From Pandoraea cepalis (GTDB taxonomy: Bacteria; Pseudomonadota; Gammaproteobacteria; Burkholderiales; Burkholderiaceae), in NCBI RefSeq assembly GCF_902459665.1, contig NZ_CABPSL010000010.1, forward strand, positions 1 through 64,000: a DNA stretch of 64,000 nt, given 5' to 3'. Of this stretch, positions 46,244 through 54,909 are shown piece by piece. The notes beneath the pieces are model-generated. The model was not told the origin of the DNA and searched no databases. It was given only the letters and a program-made list of their open reading frames with translations. The first letter of the stretch is position 1. Each line of letters opens with the position of its first letter. The translations under genes were made by a program, and so were the position numbers.

Positions 46244-46316
46244 TTCACTGGGGGGTCGAAAACCCAGCAGTTTACACTGCGCGCGCCCTTCGCTTGCCCT
46301 TTGCCCGTCCGTTGCC

Positions 46317-47273
46317 TCAGAAGCCCCAGTAGCACACCACGTTCTGGCCTGCGCTGGCGTCGCTCACGGACGGGCTGAAGCCATGCGTCCGGCTGCGGGC
46401 GAAGACGATTTTCGCCTCGCGCGCGTTGCCACATCCACCGACGTAGTCGAGCGTGCCGATCCAGAGCTTGCGACCTCGCACGCCGGGGTGCTCCCGTGAC
46501 CACGTCAGCAATTCGCGCTCGACGGCGGCGTCGTACGTTGGCGCGTAGACCTCCTCGTGCGCAATGCCGTCGAGCAGCGACGTGAAGGCGACGCCGCCGG
46601 TGATGCCCTGACGCGTTGCGGGGCCGGTGGCGTTCTGCATGACGAGGATCTTGTCGGGGAAGGCGTTGCGAAGTTCGCGCACCAGATCCAGCGCGCCTTG
46701 CTGGCAAGCGGCGTCGCAGGGGCCGTTGCGGGTTCGCACGCCATGCTCGATCAGTTCGAGATTGTCGAGGTAGAAGCCGTCGACGCCCTGCGCAATCAAC
46801 CGCGGCGCGACGTACGACACGATGAGCTTGCGGTACGCCGGGTCGGACGGGTTCATCCAGGTTTCATCACGGTAGCCGTCATAGCGGCCCAGATGCGCGT
46901 GGCGGTTGCGGCCGCAGGAGAGGAAGCCGGCGGGGGCGTGCTGCCAGTACGAACGAAAGCGCTCGCATGCGCCGAGATTGAGATAACTGATGACGCGGTT
47001 CGTGCCGTCGGCCTTGAGCGTGGCGATTTGTGCAGGCGTGACGTTGCCTTGATCAGGGTCGGCGTCGATATCGATGAGCCGGAAGGTGCTCGCCGCGCGG
47101 GCGAGGTCGAGGTGGGCGACGTTGCCGTAGTAGCTGACCCATGGGGCACCGATGCCGATATCGCGACCGGTCGGAAGGGGGGCTGCGACGGGGGCTCGCG
47201 TGTGGGGTTGCGCGGACGACACGAGGGCCGTGAGCGCGAGGAGAAAGCACAGAACGCAGCGCAGCCATGGCAT
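46317..47273 (-). CDS. GH114-like secreted glycoside hydrolase (endo-alpha-1,4-polygalactosaminidase type)
   Basis: A 318-residue protein with a signal peptide (PWLRCVLCFLLALTALVSS). The TIM-barrel features of the GH114 clan are seen: WVSYYGNVAHLDLARAASTFRLIDIDAD, RVISYLNLGACERFRSYW, GVDGFYLDNLEL and AHEEVYAPTYD. Characterised members cut galactosaminogalactan-like polymers such as Pel. The ATG at 47271-47273 is preferred since it opens the signal peptide; another in-frame ATG at 47333 sits almost against the tRNA-Gly terminator. It ends 73 bases before the DUF3348 gene in the same direction and may share a transcript with it. Confidence 0.82.
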   Translation of the reverse strand: MPWLRCVLCFLLALTALVSSAQPHTRAPVAAPLPTGRDIGIGAPWVSYYGNVAHLDLARAASTFRLIDIDADPDQGNVTPAQIATLKADGTNRVISYLNLGACERFRSYWQHAPAGFLSCGRNRHAHLGRYDGYRDETWMNPSDPAYRKLIVSYVAPRLIAQGVDGFYLDNLELIEHGVRTRNGPCDAACQQGALDLVRELRNAFPDKILVMQNATGPATRQGITGGVAFTSLLDGIAHEEVYAPTYDAAVERELLTWSREHPGVRGRKLWIGTLDYVGGCGNAREAKIVFARSRTHGFSPSVSDASAGQNVVCYWGF

Positions 47274-47347
47274 CGGGGCTCGCGCGCGCTGTGGGAATCC
47301 GTGTAGATTGACCTGCCTAGCGTGAGTCGTCATGGATGCGATGGACG

Positions 47348-47373
47348 CAAAAAAGCCGTCTGCAAGACGGCTG
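47348..47373 (-). terminator. intrinsic terminator of tRNA-Gly
   Basis: AGCCGTCT / AGACGGCT (47354-47361 and 47365-47372) with a three-base loop, followed on the minus strand by TTTTTT. It lies 36 bases beyond the tRNA 3' end. Confidence 0.88.
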
Positions 47374-47408
47374 ATCGATGAGTGCTACGAGCGCTGCTGA
47401 AGAATTCG

Positions 47409-47482
47409 TGGAGCGGGCGATGGGAATCGAACCCACGGCTCTAGCTTGGGAAGCTAGGGTATTACCATTATACGACGCCCGC
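47409..47482 (-). tRNA. tRNA-Gly (anticodon CCC)
   Basis: On the minus strand a 74-nt cloverleaf: acceptor GCGGGCG / CGCCCGC, anticodon stem CTAGC/GCTAG enclosing loop TTCCCAA with CCC, T loop GGTTCGATTCC, discriminator T and encoded CCA. Mobile DNA lies on its 5' side in this window. Confidence 0.96.
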
Positions 47483-47688
47483 GAAGATCGCTATTTTACG
47501 CGGGGATTGGCGCTCTTGGCAATCAGCGTGTTTCGTAAGTGTGTACGATTCTGGGGTGAGAGTCTTGGGATCGATTCCCATCGCTGGCGCTTTGGACCGA
47601 CCAGCCTTTCGTAGACATCTTCGAGCCATAATTTATGGCATCCGATGAGGTCAGGATGAATGTAATGACCCAGCGAAACCTGCACATG
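47483..47688. other. gene-poor stretch between tRNA-Gly and IS scraps
   Basis: No convincing gene. It contains an inverted copy of 14 bases of the tRNA-Gly T arm (TCGATTCCCATCGC at 47571-47584). The rest looks like debris of rearranged DNA. Confidence 0.45.
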
Positions 47689-47770
47689 TTAAGCGGCTAA
47701 TGCAAATGCCTCAGCCGGGGGGGGGCATCCCAAGCGCCTGATGTGAGCGCCGGCGATTGGAGAAGCGTAT
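47689..47770 (-). mobile_element. 3' end of an integrase-core (IS3-like) transposase, broken by a 9-C homopolymer
   Basis: On the minus strand the frame reads RFSNRRRSHQALGMPPP, the usual C-terminal N-x-R-R-x-H-Q-x-L-G-x-x-P pattern of rve-type transposases. After nine C (47717-47725) the frame shifts; in the shifted frame PAEAFALAA and a stop follow, restoring the expected ending. The N-terminal part of the transposase is missing. Confidence 0.7.
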
Positions 47771-47969
47771 TGACGTCCCCTCAAAAAAACGTAGCGGCGA
47801 GAATTGCCTTTTTCCGTCCATCGCGTCCGCCATCGGAAAGTCAACACGCGCGTCAACGGATTCGTTCACGGTCTTGCGAGATATCCTCGGGACAGGATGG
47901 GGAATGTATCCACACGACAAGTCGCACGGATACACCGGCCCCCAATTCCTGGCCGCCGCTGCTCTGAGA
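47771..47969. other. unassigned sequence between IS scrap and VIT gene
   Basis: No gene, hairpin or repeat that I can support. Composition is less GC-rich than the core chromosome. It may be part of the same imported segment. Confidence 0.4.
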
Positions 47970-48677
47970 TCAAACAGTGGTCCCGAACACGGCCCCCACG
48001 CCCGCTGTCACTGCCATCGCAAAGGTGCCCCAGAAAGCCACGCGCAGCGCACTTTTGAAGAGAGGAGTTCCGCCAACGGCAGCAGCGGCAGCGCCGAGCA
48101 GGGCCAGGAAGATAATCGCCGTCGCCACGATCCAATAGAGCAGGCTCTGCTCCGGCGCCAGCAAAACCACGGCTAGCGGCATGGCCGCGCCCACGGCGAA
48201 GCTCCCAGCAGACGCCATTGCGGCTTGCAGCGGGCGCGCGCTCAACGTTTCCGAGATGCCCAGTTCATCGCGCGCATGCGCGCCCAGCGCATCGTGCGCC
48301 ATCAACTGCGTGGCGACTTGATCCGCGAGCTGCTGATCCAGGCCGCGCCGCACGTAGATGGCCGTCAGTTCCCGATGCTCTGCCTCCGGGCTGTGCCTCA
48401 GTTCCTCACGCTCCCGCATCAAATCCGCCTTTTCTGTGTCGGCCTGCGAATAGACCGATACGAACTCGCCGGCAGCCATGGACATGGCGCCTGCCACCAA
48501 TCCCGCCACGGCCGTGGTCAGGATGCTGGCGTGGCTTGCATGGGCCGCGGCCACACCGGCGACCAGACTGGCCGTGGAAATGATGCCGTCATTGGCCCCA
48601 AGGACGGCGGCGCGCAGCCAGCCGATATGTTCAGTACGGTGTCTTTCAGGGTGGGCACGATGGTGAAACTTTGTCAT
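47970..48677 (-). CDS. VIT1/CCC1-family metal ion transporter
   Basis: A 235-residue membrane protein starting MTKFHHRAHPERHRTEHIGW. The family signature GANDGIISTASLVAGVAAA in helix 1 and SMAAGEFVSVYSQADTEKADLMRERE (helix 2 running into the metal-binding domain) are clear, and three helices follow the cytoplasmic domain. Relatives export Fe(II)/Mn(II) from the cytoplasm or into vacuoles. It is flanked on both sides by transposase fragments and lies near tRNA-Gly, so it is probably acquired. Confidence 0.9.
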   Translation of the reverse strand: MTKFHHRAHPERHRTEHIGWLRAAVLGANDGIISTASLVAGVAAAHASHASILTTAVAGLVAGAMSMAAGEFVSVYSQADTEKADLMREREELRHSPEAEHRELTAIYVRRGLDQQLADQVATQLMAHDALGAHARDELGISETLSARPLQAAMASAGSFAVGAAMPLAVVLLAPEQSLLYWIVATAIIFLALLGAAAAAVGGTPLFKSALRVAFWGTFAMAVTAGVGAVFGTTV

Positions 48678-48718
48678 TGAAGATTCCGATCCATGTGAAG
48701 TAGCTGTGGGCAATCCGT

Positions 48719-49141
48719 TCAGGTGCGACGCCTCGGGAAGCCTGCGAACCCGTGTGCTGTCGCGCATGACGTCGTCGGCAACGCCAGCGCTCCTGCGCCC
48801 ATAAATACGTAATGTCGCCGCACCAGACTTGATTCGACGCCGCCACATTGAACTCGCAATTTAATACGTTCGAAATGTCGATGCGCTCCAGCGTAGCGCG
48901 CATGTAGGCGTGGTTGCCAGGTTGCTTTCATCATGGCCAGCAGATATCTACTGCGCGGCGTGATGCCTCGGCGTTCCTGGTGCAGTTGTTGAACCCAGCG
49001 GCGCAGAACCGGCTCCGCGACGCCGACCGACCGGCTGGCATCGACGTGACTATAGCGCTGGTCGAGGACTAGAGACGCAGCGCTGCGCTTGAAATCAGGG
49101 GAGAACGTACGACGTTGCTTGCTCATCAGACGCCTCTCCAT
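48719..49141 (-). mobile_element. internally deleted IS3-family element (orfA joined to part of orfB)
   Basis: MSKQRRTFSPDFKRSAASLV and DASRSVGVAEPVLRRWVQQL (from 49126 leftward) are a normal IS3 OrfA N-terminus with helix-turn-helix. After RRGITPRSR the OrfA leucine zipper is missing and the sequence jumps into OrfB; in another frame NQVWCGDITYLWAQERW, the start of the DDE catalytic core, is readable, then homology stops near 48770. No inverted repeats or full transposase remain, so it is inactive. Confidence 0.82.
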
Positions 49142-49401
49142 GGCGAGTATTCTCGCCTAAATTTGTGTCCGGGGAGATTAGACCACTACGCTTGGCCTTG
49201 GCCGTCAGAATCGTGCAACGCCAGGCCCGCCGTAGGCGATGCCGAGCGAGTGCCCCGTTCGCGTGCGAGGTGCAAACTGTCGAACTGGCATACTTAAGCA
49301 AAGTTGAGCTACGTTCCCCATTCCCATGCTCTGGAATTCAGCCGATCCGCGCCCCGTCCTCCGATTGGGCCTGAGTCGCATCCGTCTTGAGAGAGAAAGT
49401 C
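49142..49401. other. 260-bp stretch after the IS remnant
   Basis: I see no gene here. The last 20 bases provide the ribosome site (GAGAGAAAG) of the next gene; the remainder shows no repeat or hairpin worth naming. Confidence 0.4.
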
Positions 49402-50190
49402 ATGAAAGCAGCCATTGGACAATTCGCCGTTGCCGCAGATGCGTCTATCAACGCGCAGACCTGCCTGCAATGGATGGCCAAGGCACGCGCCGCCGGTGCC
49501 GACCTGCTGGTACTCCCCGAGGGCGTGCTGGCGCGCGACATCGCCGACCCTGACCTGGTGCGCCGCGCCGCGCAGCCATTGGACGGCGAGTTCGTGACCG
49601 CCTTGCGCGAAGCAAGTCGAGGCAACCACCTCACGACGATGATGACGGTGCACGTGCCCGCGACCGCTGACGGCAAGGTGTGGAATGTCCTGATCGCACT
49701 GCGCGACGGCGAAATCATCGCCGAGTACAAGAAGATCCACCTTTACGATGCGTTTTCAGTGAAGGAGTCGACAAACGTGGTCCCCGGTAACGAGGTACCG
49801 CCGCTGGTCGACGTCTGCGGCCTCAAGGTTGGCCTGATGACGTGCTACGACGTGCGCTTCCCCGAGCTGGCGCGACGCCTCACGCTCGATGGCGCCGACG
49901 TGTTGGTGTTGCCGGCCGCGTGGGTGAGGGGGCCGCTCAAGGAGGCGCATTGGGAAACCCTGTGCACCGCGCGTGCGCTGGAGAACACGTGTTATCTGGT
50001 GGCGTCGGGGGAATGCGGGCCCCGCAATATCGGCGCAAGCATGGTCGTTGACCCGTTGGGCGTGATTGTCGCGCGCGCGGCGGAAGCGCCCGCATTCCTG
50101 CTTGTCGACCTCGATCCGGCCCGCATCGCCGAAGCGCGTCGCGTGCTGCCTTGCAACGAGAATCGTCGCTTCGCGGCGCCGCAACTTTAG
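49402..50190 (+). CDS. YbeM-like nitrilase-superfamily amidase (deaminated glutathione amidase)
   Basis: A 262-residue carbon-nitrogen hydrolase. The Glu-Lys-Cys triad is Glu40 (LLVLPEG), Lys111 (EYKKIHLYDAF) and Cys148 (GLMTCYDVRFPEL). The whole length closely follows E. coli YbeM as I remember it (DAF-x-x-x-ES, VLPAAWVRGPLKE-x-HW, ARALENTCYLVASGECG, NRRFAPPQL-like ending), a repair enzyme that hydrolyses the dead-end product deaminated glutathione. Start MKAAIGQFAV is preceded by GAGAGAAAG. It stands alone after the mobile region. Confidence 0.9.
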   Translation: MKAAIGQFAVAADASINAQTCLQWMAKARAAGADLLVLPEGVLARDIADPDLVRRAAQPLDGEFVTALREASRGNHLTTMMTVHVPATADGKVWNVLIALRDGEIIAEYKKIHLYDAFSVKESTNVVPGNEVPPLVDVCGLKVGLMTCYDVRFPELARRLTLDGADVLVLPAAWVRGPLKEAHWETLCTARALENTCYLVASGECGPRNIGASMVVDPLGVIVARAAEAPAFLLVDLDPARIAEARRVLPCNENRRFAAPQL

Positions 50191-50280
50191 GGCGTGTCGG
50201 CCCGGCTCAGCGCATGGCAGAACGGCTGACGTGCCGGGCAAGCCGAGTGACGATGTCGGCCATGTCGGACGAAGCCACCA

Positions 50281-52197
50281 TTACATCAACCGATTGCGCG
50301 CTTCGAGCAGCAACTGCGCCGCCAACTTGCCCAGCACCGTACTTGGCGCGTGTGTATCGGGCACGCTCGGCACGCACGCCATCCATTCGGTCAACGCTTC
50401 GGCCGGCATCGGGCGCGCAATCGCATACCCTTGGGCGATATCGGCGCCGAGAATCACGACCGCCTCGAGCATGCCCTCGTCTTCGATGCCTTCCACCACG
50501 ACGGCCTTGTTCAACGAGTGTCCCAACTGGATCAACTGATAGGTGAAGCGCAGGGTCTCCAGGGGATCCCGACCGACAGCGCTCACGATGTCCCGGTCGA
50601 TCTTGACCAGGTCGAACGGCACTTCGCGCAGGCGCGTCAGACTGCTATAGCCCGAACCCAGATCGTCCTCTGCCAACTGGATTCCCAAGGCTTTGAACTT
50701 CGCCAGCTCCTGCGATACGTCCACGCCGAGCGGGAAGGCATCGGTTTCCAGCACTTCCAGCGTCAACTGGTTTGGCGCGGCACCGCTCTTCTTGAGCGCC
50801 CGCTCCGTGACTTTGAAATAGCGGATGTCGCCAAGTGCGCTCGATGGCAAGTTCACGGAGACGCTCAGCGGGAAACCCGCCCGCAGCCAGAGGCGGCGCT
50901 GCGACAGTGCTTGCTCGAGCCCGCGCTTGTACAGCGTCAGGAAGTCCTCGGACGACAGTGCCGGGAAGAATTCGCCAGGTGTCAGAAGGCGATCGCCATC
51001 CTGCAAGCGGGCCAATGCCTCCACCTTGGTCACTTGCCCCGTTTTGAGATCGAGCAGCGGTTGATAGTGGATCTTCAGTGCGTCAGTCCCGAGAAGCTTG
51101 GACCAACGCTGCCGAACGGTATAAGGCACGGTGCGGGTATGGCCGGCCAGGCGCTCGGTGCCGGCAATGGCGAAGCCCAGAATCGTCTGCAACAGGGAAA
51201 CGAAGGCAATCTGATCGGCGCCGGTCAGTGCGCCGGGTAAGGGGCTGTACAGGTTCAGGATGGCAGCGGTGGGTTCGCCCGGCTGGTGCAGGGGAATCGC
51301 AATGCAGGAATGAAAACCGACCGGCAAGGCCGCGGCCCGCCACGGCACCATCTTCGGATCGTTCGCAATATTGAGCGAGCGCACCACATGGCCGCTGCGC
51401 CAGGCACGCCCCGTGGGCCCCTGACTGCCGGACGAATTGCCCACCGTGATGGGCGCCGTTTTTTCGATCCCAGCGAGATAACGCTCGATGGTGCCGCCAG
51501 CCGCCAATTCGAAGCGAAACACCCCCTGACGATCCGGCCGGCCCACCGCACAGCCGGCGATCTCGTCGTGTTCCCCCAGAATCTGGACCACCTGGCTGAT
51601 CAGGTCGGTATAACTTTCCGTTCTCCACGCCAGCAACGTGACGCGCTGCAATACCGCATGACGGGAGATCTGCAGGCGCTGATAGGCCTCGGCCTGCCAG
51701 GCGAGATCCTGGTTCATGCGCCGGCTCAGCAGACATAGCGCCTCGCCATGCGCCGCTGTATCGATGAATTTGACGATGGCTTCGCCAAGGACCCCTCGGG
51801 CGCGAACCAGATCTTCCCAGTTGAGTCCGACAATGGCATGCGTACGCCCGGCCCTGATGGCTTGCGCACGATGATCGGCAGCCGTCAGCGAAGGCGCCGA
51901 AAGCGCGCATAGTCGCTGCGTCTGGCGCGATTTGGCATATCGCATTTCCGCTGGCGTCAGGTGATTCAGAATACGCTGGGACGCCGGCAGGCATGCAAGT
52001 CCATCGTGGAACTGGCTGACGATAGCTGCGGCGTGGCGTTGCACCTCGGCGAAGAGCGCCGCGAGTTGTGGCGTCCCGGCCATGCCGTACATCTCTCGTC
52101 CCTCGCTCACGGACGCAGGATCCTGAAGCGGGTGCCAGAACTTTTCGACGTTCGCTGAAACACCGGGAGATTGCATCTCGTCGTCTTGCGTGACCAT
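50281..52197 (-). CDS. globin-like/GAF/EAL cyclic-di-GMP phosphodiesterase
   Basis: A 638-residue soluble protein. Residues about 40-185 look like the globin-like sensor seen in some bacterial GGDEF/EAL proteins, with a candidate haem-ligand His120 in RAGRTHAIVGL. A GAF domain covers about 195-345, and an EAL domain about 365-610. The EAL motifs are mostly intact: VEALARL, SVNLPSSAL, LEVLETD, AEDDLGSGYSSL, VKIDRDIV, VVEGIED and ADIAQGYAIARP, so hydrolysis of c-di-GMP to pGpG is likely. An oxygen- or redox-controlled phosphodiesterase is inferred. The start MVTQDDEMQ is one of three candidate ATGs. Confidence 0.88.
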   Translation of the reverse strand: MVTQDDEMQSPGVSANVEKFWHPLQDPASVSEGREMYGMAGTPQLAALFAEVQRHAAAIVSQFHDGLACLPASQRILNHLTPAEMRYAKSRQTQRLCALSAPSLTAADHRAQAIRAGRTHAIVGLNWEDLVRARGVLGEAIVKFIDTAAHGEALCLLSRRMNQDLAWQAEAYQRLQISRHAVLQRVTLLAWRTESYTDLISQVVQILGEHDEIAGCAVGRPDRQGVFRFELAAGGTIERYLAGIEKTAPITVGNSSGSQGPTGRAWRSGHVVRSLNIANDPKMVPWRAAALPVGFHSCIAIPLHQPGEPTAAILNLYSPLPGALTGADQIAFVSLLQTILGFAIAGTERLAGHTRTVPYTVRQRWSKLLGTDALKIHYQPLLDLKTGQVTKVEALARLQDGDRLLTPGEFFPALSSEDFLTLYKRGLEQALSQRRLWLRAGFPLSVSVNLPSSALGDIRYFKVTERALKKSGAAPNQLTLEVLETDAFPLGVDVSQELAKFKALGIQLAEDDLGSGYSSLTRLREVPFDLVKIDRDIVSAVGRDPLETLRFTYQLIQLGHSLNKAVVVEGIEDEGMLEAVVILGADIAQGYAIARPMPAEALTEWMACVPSVPDTHAPSTVLGKLAAQLLLEARNRLM

Positions 52198-52557
52198 GAA
52201 CGTCGGCGGATCTGTGGTTTGCCTTGAAGGAATTAACGACCGGCAGTTGGAAATCCGCAGGCCGCGTCCAGCGACGAGCATACTGCACGGCCGGCCGCCA
52301 TGCTACCGTGGTTTCACCTGACGATCCCAGTGGGGATCGTCGACAAATGGATAGCACGCGGAGATCGATTGGCGAGCGCGCATCGGGCATGGAGCGCCGA
52401 TGGCCGCGGAGAGAGGGTGCCGACAAAGGGGGCCGACAGAGCGCGCAGACACCTCGACACGCCGGCACGCTGACGTGCGGCAAGTCCTGGAGGGCGGCCG
52501 CAGCTATGGGGCGGCCGCATTGTCGCGGTAAGGCGCTAACGCGTTACCGCGTTTCGA
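52198..52557. other. 360-bp intergenic stretch with two hairpins
   Basis: There is a 9-bp stem GACGATCCC / GGGATCGTC (52320-52328 and 52333-52341) and an 8-bp stem CGCGGTAA / TTACCGCG (52524-52531 and 52544-52551) just beyond the next gene's stop, possibly its terminator. I see no other gene. Confidence 0.45.
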
Positions 52558-52749
52558 TCAGCACCAGGCGGGGACGTAGGCGGACCGGCAGTACGATCTG
52601 CCATACGGCGTCAATTCGAGACGCTCGCCCACTCGGCAGACCAGTTCACGCGCCAGCAGCGCGTTAATGATGGCATCCGAAGGGGGGTCGTCATTGCGAA
52701 TGACGCGATAAATGGCAGCGACTATGGCCTGCTTCGACAGCGTGAGCAT
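52558..52749 (-). CDS. small winged-helix-like hypothetical protein
   Basis: A 63-residue protein starting MLTLSKQAIVAAIYRVIRND with an excellent AGGAG seven bases upstream. The helix-rich first half followed by LVCRVGERLELTPYGRSYC (a strand-turn-strand like a wing) suggests a small winged-helix DNA-binding fold, but I do not recognise a family. A longer upstream frame does not look like protein. It could regulate the EAL gene next to it; that is a guess from position. Confidence 0.6.
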   Translation of the reverse strand: MLTLSKQAIVAAIYRVIRNDDPPSDAIINALLARELVCRVGERLELTPYGRSYCRSAYVPAWC

Positions 52750-53129
52750 TCGTGCTCCTGACATGGATGAGATAACTGCGAGCCGCGTTGACCGACGCAC
52801 ATTTCGCGTCGGGCCTGAGATACCCGCACATGGCTCACGAACAAGATCGGTCGCGTAGCGATGGGCTATTGAGTTGGGTTGGTTTGTCGATGCCTGCAAC
52901 GCTTTTGGACCGTGCACCCCATCAAACGACGTAGGTCGGTTCTCGCGAAGTGATCGAATTCGCTTCGACCGACCGATTGGATCTCGCAAGGATCGAGGAG
53001 ATTGACGCGGTGTGGACAAGCGTCAGACTTGAGATTCTCTTTGTCACTTATACGCGTGTTCCGCGCATCGCGCAATGCTTTGTGCCGCCGAACGCCCGCC
53101 GACTGTGGCATCCGACGACACGCCCCCTA
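52750..53129. other. 380-bp gap without recognised features
   Basis: I find no gene, RNA or repeat here. A promoter for the small leftward gene must lie in its left part, but no convincing hexamers stand out. Confidence 0.4.
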
Positions 53130-53906
53130 TTAGCCGATATGCGCGGCAAACCCCGTCTGTCCGGTGGCGACGTTGTCCTTGAGCGTGAGCGCCGGAATGT
53201 CGTATGCGCCGTGGTTCTGCCGCCGATAGGGAATCGGCGCCGTCGTGGCGAGTGTATCGAGACGCTCGCCCAGCTCGCGCTGAATCTGTGCAAAGCGCTC
53301 GGCGTCGATGCGTCCCGTCCGGAAGGCGACGTAGGGCGGCAACACGTCGAACCCCGGGTAGAACAACATGCCGTGCTGAATCGGGAACAGCACATCGTCA
53401 ATGGGACCGTTGATGCCGCGATCGCTGTAGTGCGAGTCCCAGCCGCCGGTCGTCACCACGAGCATTGCGCGCTTGCCGGCCATCGACCCTTCGCCGTAGC
53501 GGTCGCCCCAATGCGTATTCGAGTGCTCGCCAACGCCATACGCGAAGCCGTAGGCATACACGCGATCAAACCATCCCTTCATGATCGCCGGCATCGAGAA
53601 CCACCACAGCGGGAATTGCAGGATCACCGTGTCTGCCCAGCGCAGCTTCGCCTGCTCGCGGGCGATGTCGGCGCGCTGCGTGCCGCTCGCGAACGCATGC
53701 TTCGAGTCGAGCGACGCATGGAACGGCTCGCTCGCATTGCGTTGCGGCGCGTCGTCCTCGTCGATGGTGCTCTTCCACTGCATGGCATACAAATCCGAGA
53801 CTTGCACGTGGTGCCCGGCCGCTTCGAGTCGCTGCACAGCAAAGTCGCGTAATGCGCCGTTGAGCGAGCGCGGTTGCGGGTGGGCATAAACGATCAATAC
53901 ATTCAT
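53130..53906 (-). CDS. NAD(P)H:quinone oxidoreductase (NQO1/MdaB-like flavodoxin fold)
   Basis: A 258-residue FAD-dependent two-electron quinone reductase. MNVLIVYAHPQPRSLNGALRD is the flavin-binding start; ADTVILQFPLWWFSMPAIMKGWFDRVYAYGFAYG and VVTTGGWDSHYSDRG are the other family motifs. It detoxifies quinones in the cytoplasm without semiquinone formation. It is divergent from a LysR gene 106 bases away, its likely regulator. Confidence 0.92.
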   Translation of the reverse strand: MNVLIVYAHPQPRSLNGALRDFAVQRLEAAGHHVQVSDLYAMQWKSTIDEDDAPQRNASEPFHASLDSKHAFASGTQRADIAREQAKLRWADTVILQFPLWWFSMPAIMKGWFDRVYAYGFAYGVGEHSNTHWGDRYGEGSMAGKRAMLVVTTGGWDSHYSDRGINGPIDDVLFPIQHGMLFYPGFDVLPPYVAFRTGRIDAERFAQIQRELGERLDTLATTAPIPYRRQNHGAYDIPALTLKDNVATGQTGFAAHIG

Positions 53907-53975
53907 TTTTCAAACTCCGTTGCGATTGGGTTCATTCGACTCAGGGAACAAATGCAGGTTAGGCGCACGCAAGGT

Positions 53976-53999
53976 ATATTGGAAATGAATTCCTGATAT
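53976..53999. promoter_or_regulatory. candidate LysR-type operator between the quinone reductase and LysR genes
   Basis: ATAT at both ends (53976-53979 and 53996-53999) around an imperfect dyad containing GGAA and TTCC. It lies just upstream of the LysR start, where LysR regulators usually bind. The symmetry is partial, so this is tentative. Confidence 0.4.
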
Positions 54000-54012
54000 G
54001 CCAGGTATAACC

Positions 54013-54906
54013 ATGAATAATTTGCGACGAATCGATCTGAATCTGCTGGTCACGCTCGATGTCCTGCTTGTCGAACAAAACGTGACGCGTGCCGCCGAGC
54101 GGCTGTATATGTCTCAGCCGGCGGTCAGTGTGCATCTTGCGAAGTTGCGCGATTTGCTCGGCGATCCACTTTTGCTGCCGGGGCCGCGCGGCATGCGCCC
54201 CACCGCGCGCGCAGAGGCGCTGCGCGGGCCGTTGCGCGATGCGCTTGAATCGCTGTCACGTGCCGTCTCACCCGCTGCGGCTTTCGATCCGGCCAACGCC
54301 GACTTGACCTGGCGTATCGCCGCCACCGATTACACGGAGTCGACCCTGGTACTGCCAGTGCTTCAGCGCCTGCGAGCGGCGGCGCCACGCACGCGGCTGG
54401 CGGTGTTCGATCTGTCGCCGTCGCGCGTTGCCCGGCAGGCGGAGCAGGGTATCGTCGATATCGCGTTTCACACAACGGATGGCGCACCACAGGGCTTGCG
54501 TCGCAAGGCCCTGTTCGCGGAGCGCTATGTTCTGGTGGGACGGCGCGGGCATCCGAAGCTCAAACGACGGCCCACGCTCAAGCAGTTTTGCGAGCTGGAG
54601 CACGTCATTGTGTCGCAGGACGGAGGCGGCTTTCATGCGAGCACTGACGATGCCCTCGCGAGGCTAGGGGCGTCGCGGCGCGTCGTCCTGTCCGTGCCGC
54701 ATTTTCTCTTCCTGCGATCCGCGCTCGCCAGCACGGATCTGGTGGCGATGGCCCCCGAACGCCTCGTTCGCGACGATCCGGCGTTGCAGGTGACGACGCC
54801 GCCCGTCGACCTGCCGGGCTTCGAGATCTCGATGTACTGGCACGAGCGTGTGCATCGCGATCCGTCGCATCAATGGCTGCGGGAATGCATCGCTAGCGTC
54901 GTGTGA
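54013..54906 (+). CDS. LysR-family transcriptional regulator
   Basis: A 297-residue LysR protein. MNNLRRIDLNLLVTLDVLLVEQNVTRAAERLYMSQPAVSVHLAKLRDLLGDPLL is a NodD/SyrM-branch helix-turn-helix (residues 1-60); the remainder is the ligand-binding domain. An ATG five codons upstream is possible. It is divergent from the quinone reductase gene, which it probably controls in response to a quinone or aromatic signal. Confidence 0.93.
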   Translation: MNNLRRIDLNLLVTLDVLLVEQNVTRAAERLYMSQPAVSVHLAKLRDLLGDPLLLPGPRGMRPTARAEALRGPLRDALESLSRAVSPAAAFDPANADLTWRIAATDYTESTLVLPVLQRLRAAAPRTRLAVFDLSPSRVARQAEQGIVDIAFHTTDGAPQGLRRKALFAERYVLVGRRGHPKLKRRPTLKQFCELEHVIVSQDGGGFHASTDDALARLGASRRVVLSVPHFLFLRSALASTDLVAMAPERLVRDDPALQVTTPPVDLPGFEISMYWHERVHRDPSHQWLRECIASVV

Positions 54907-54909
54907 CCT

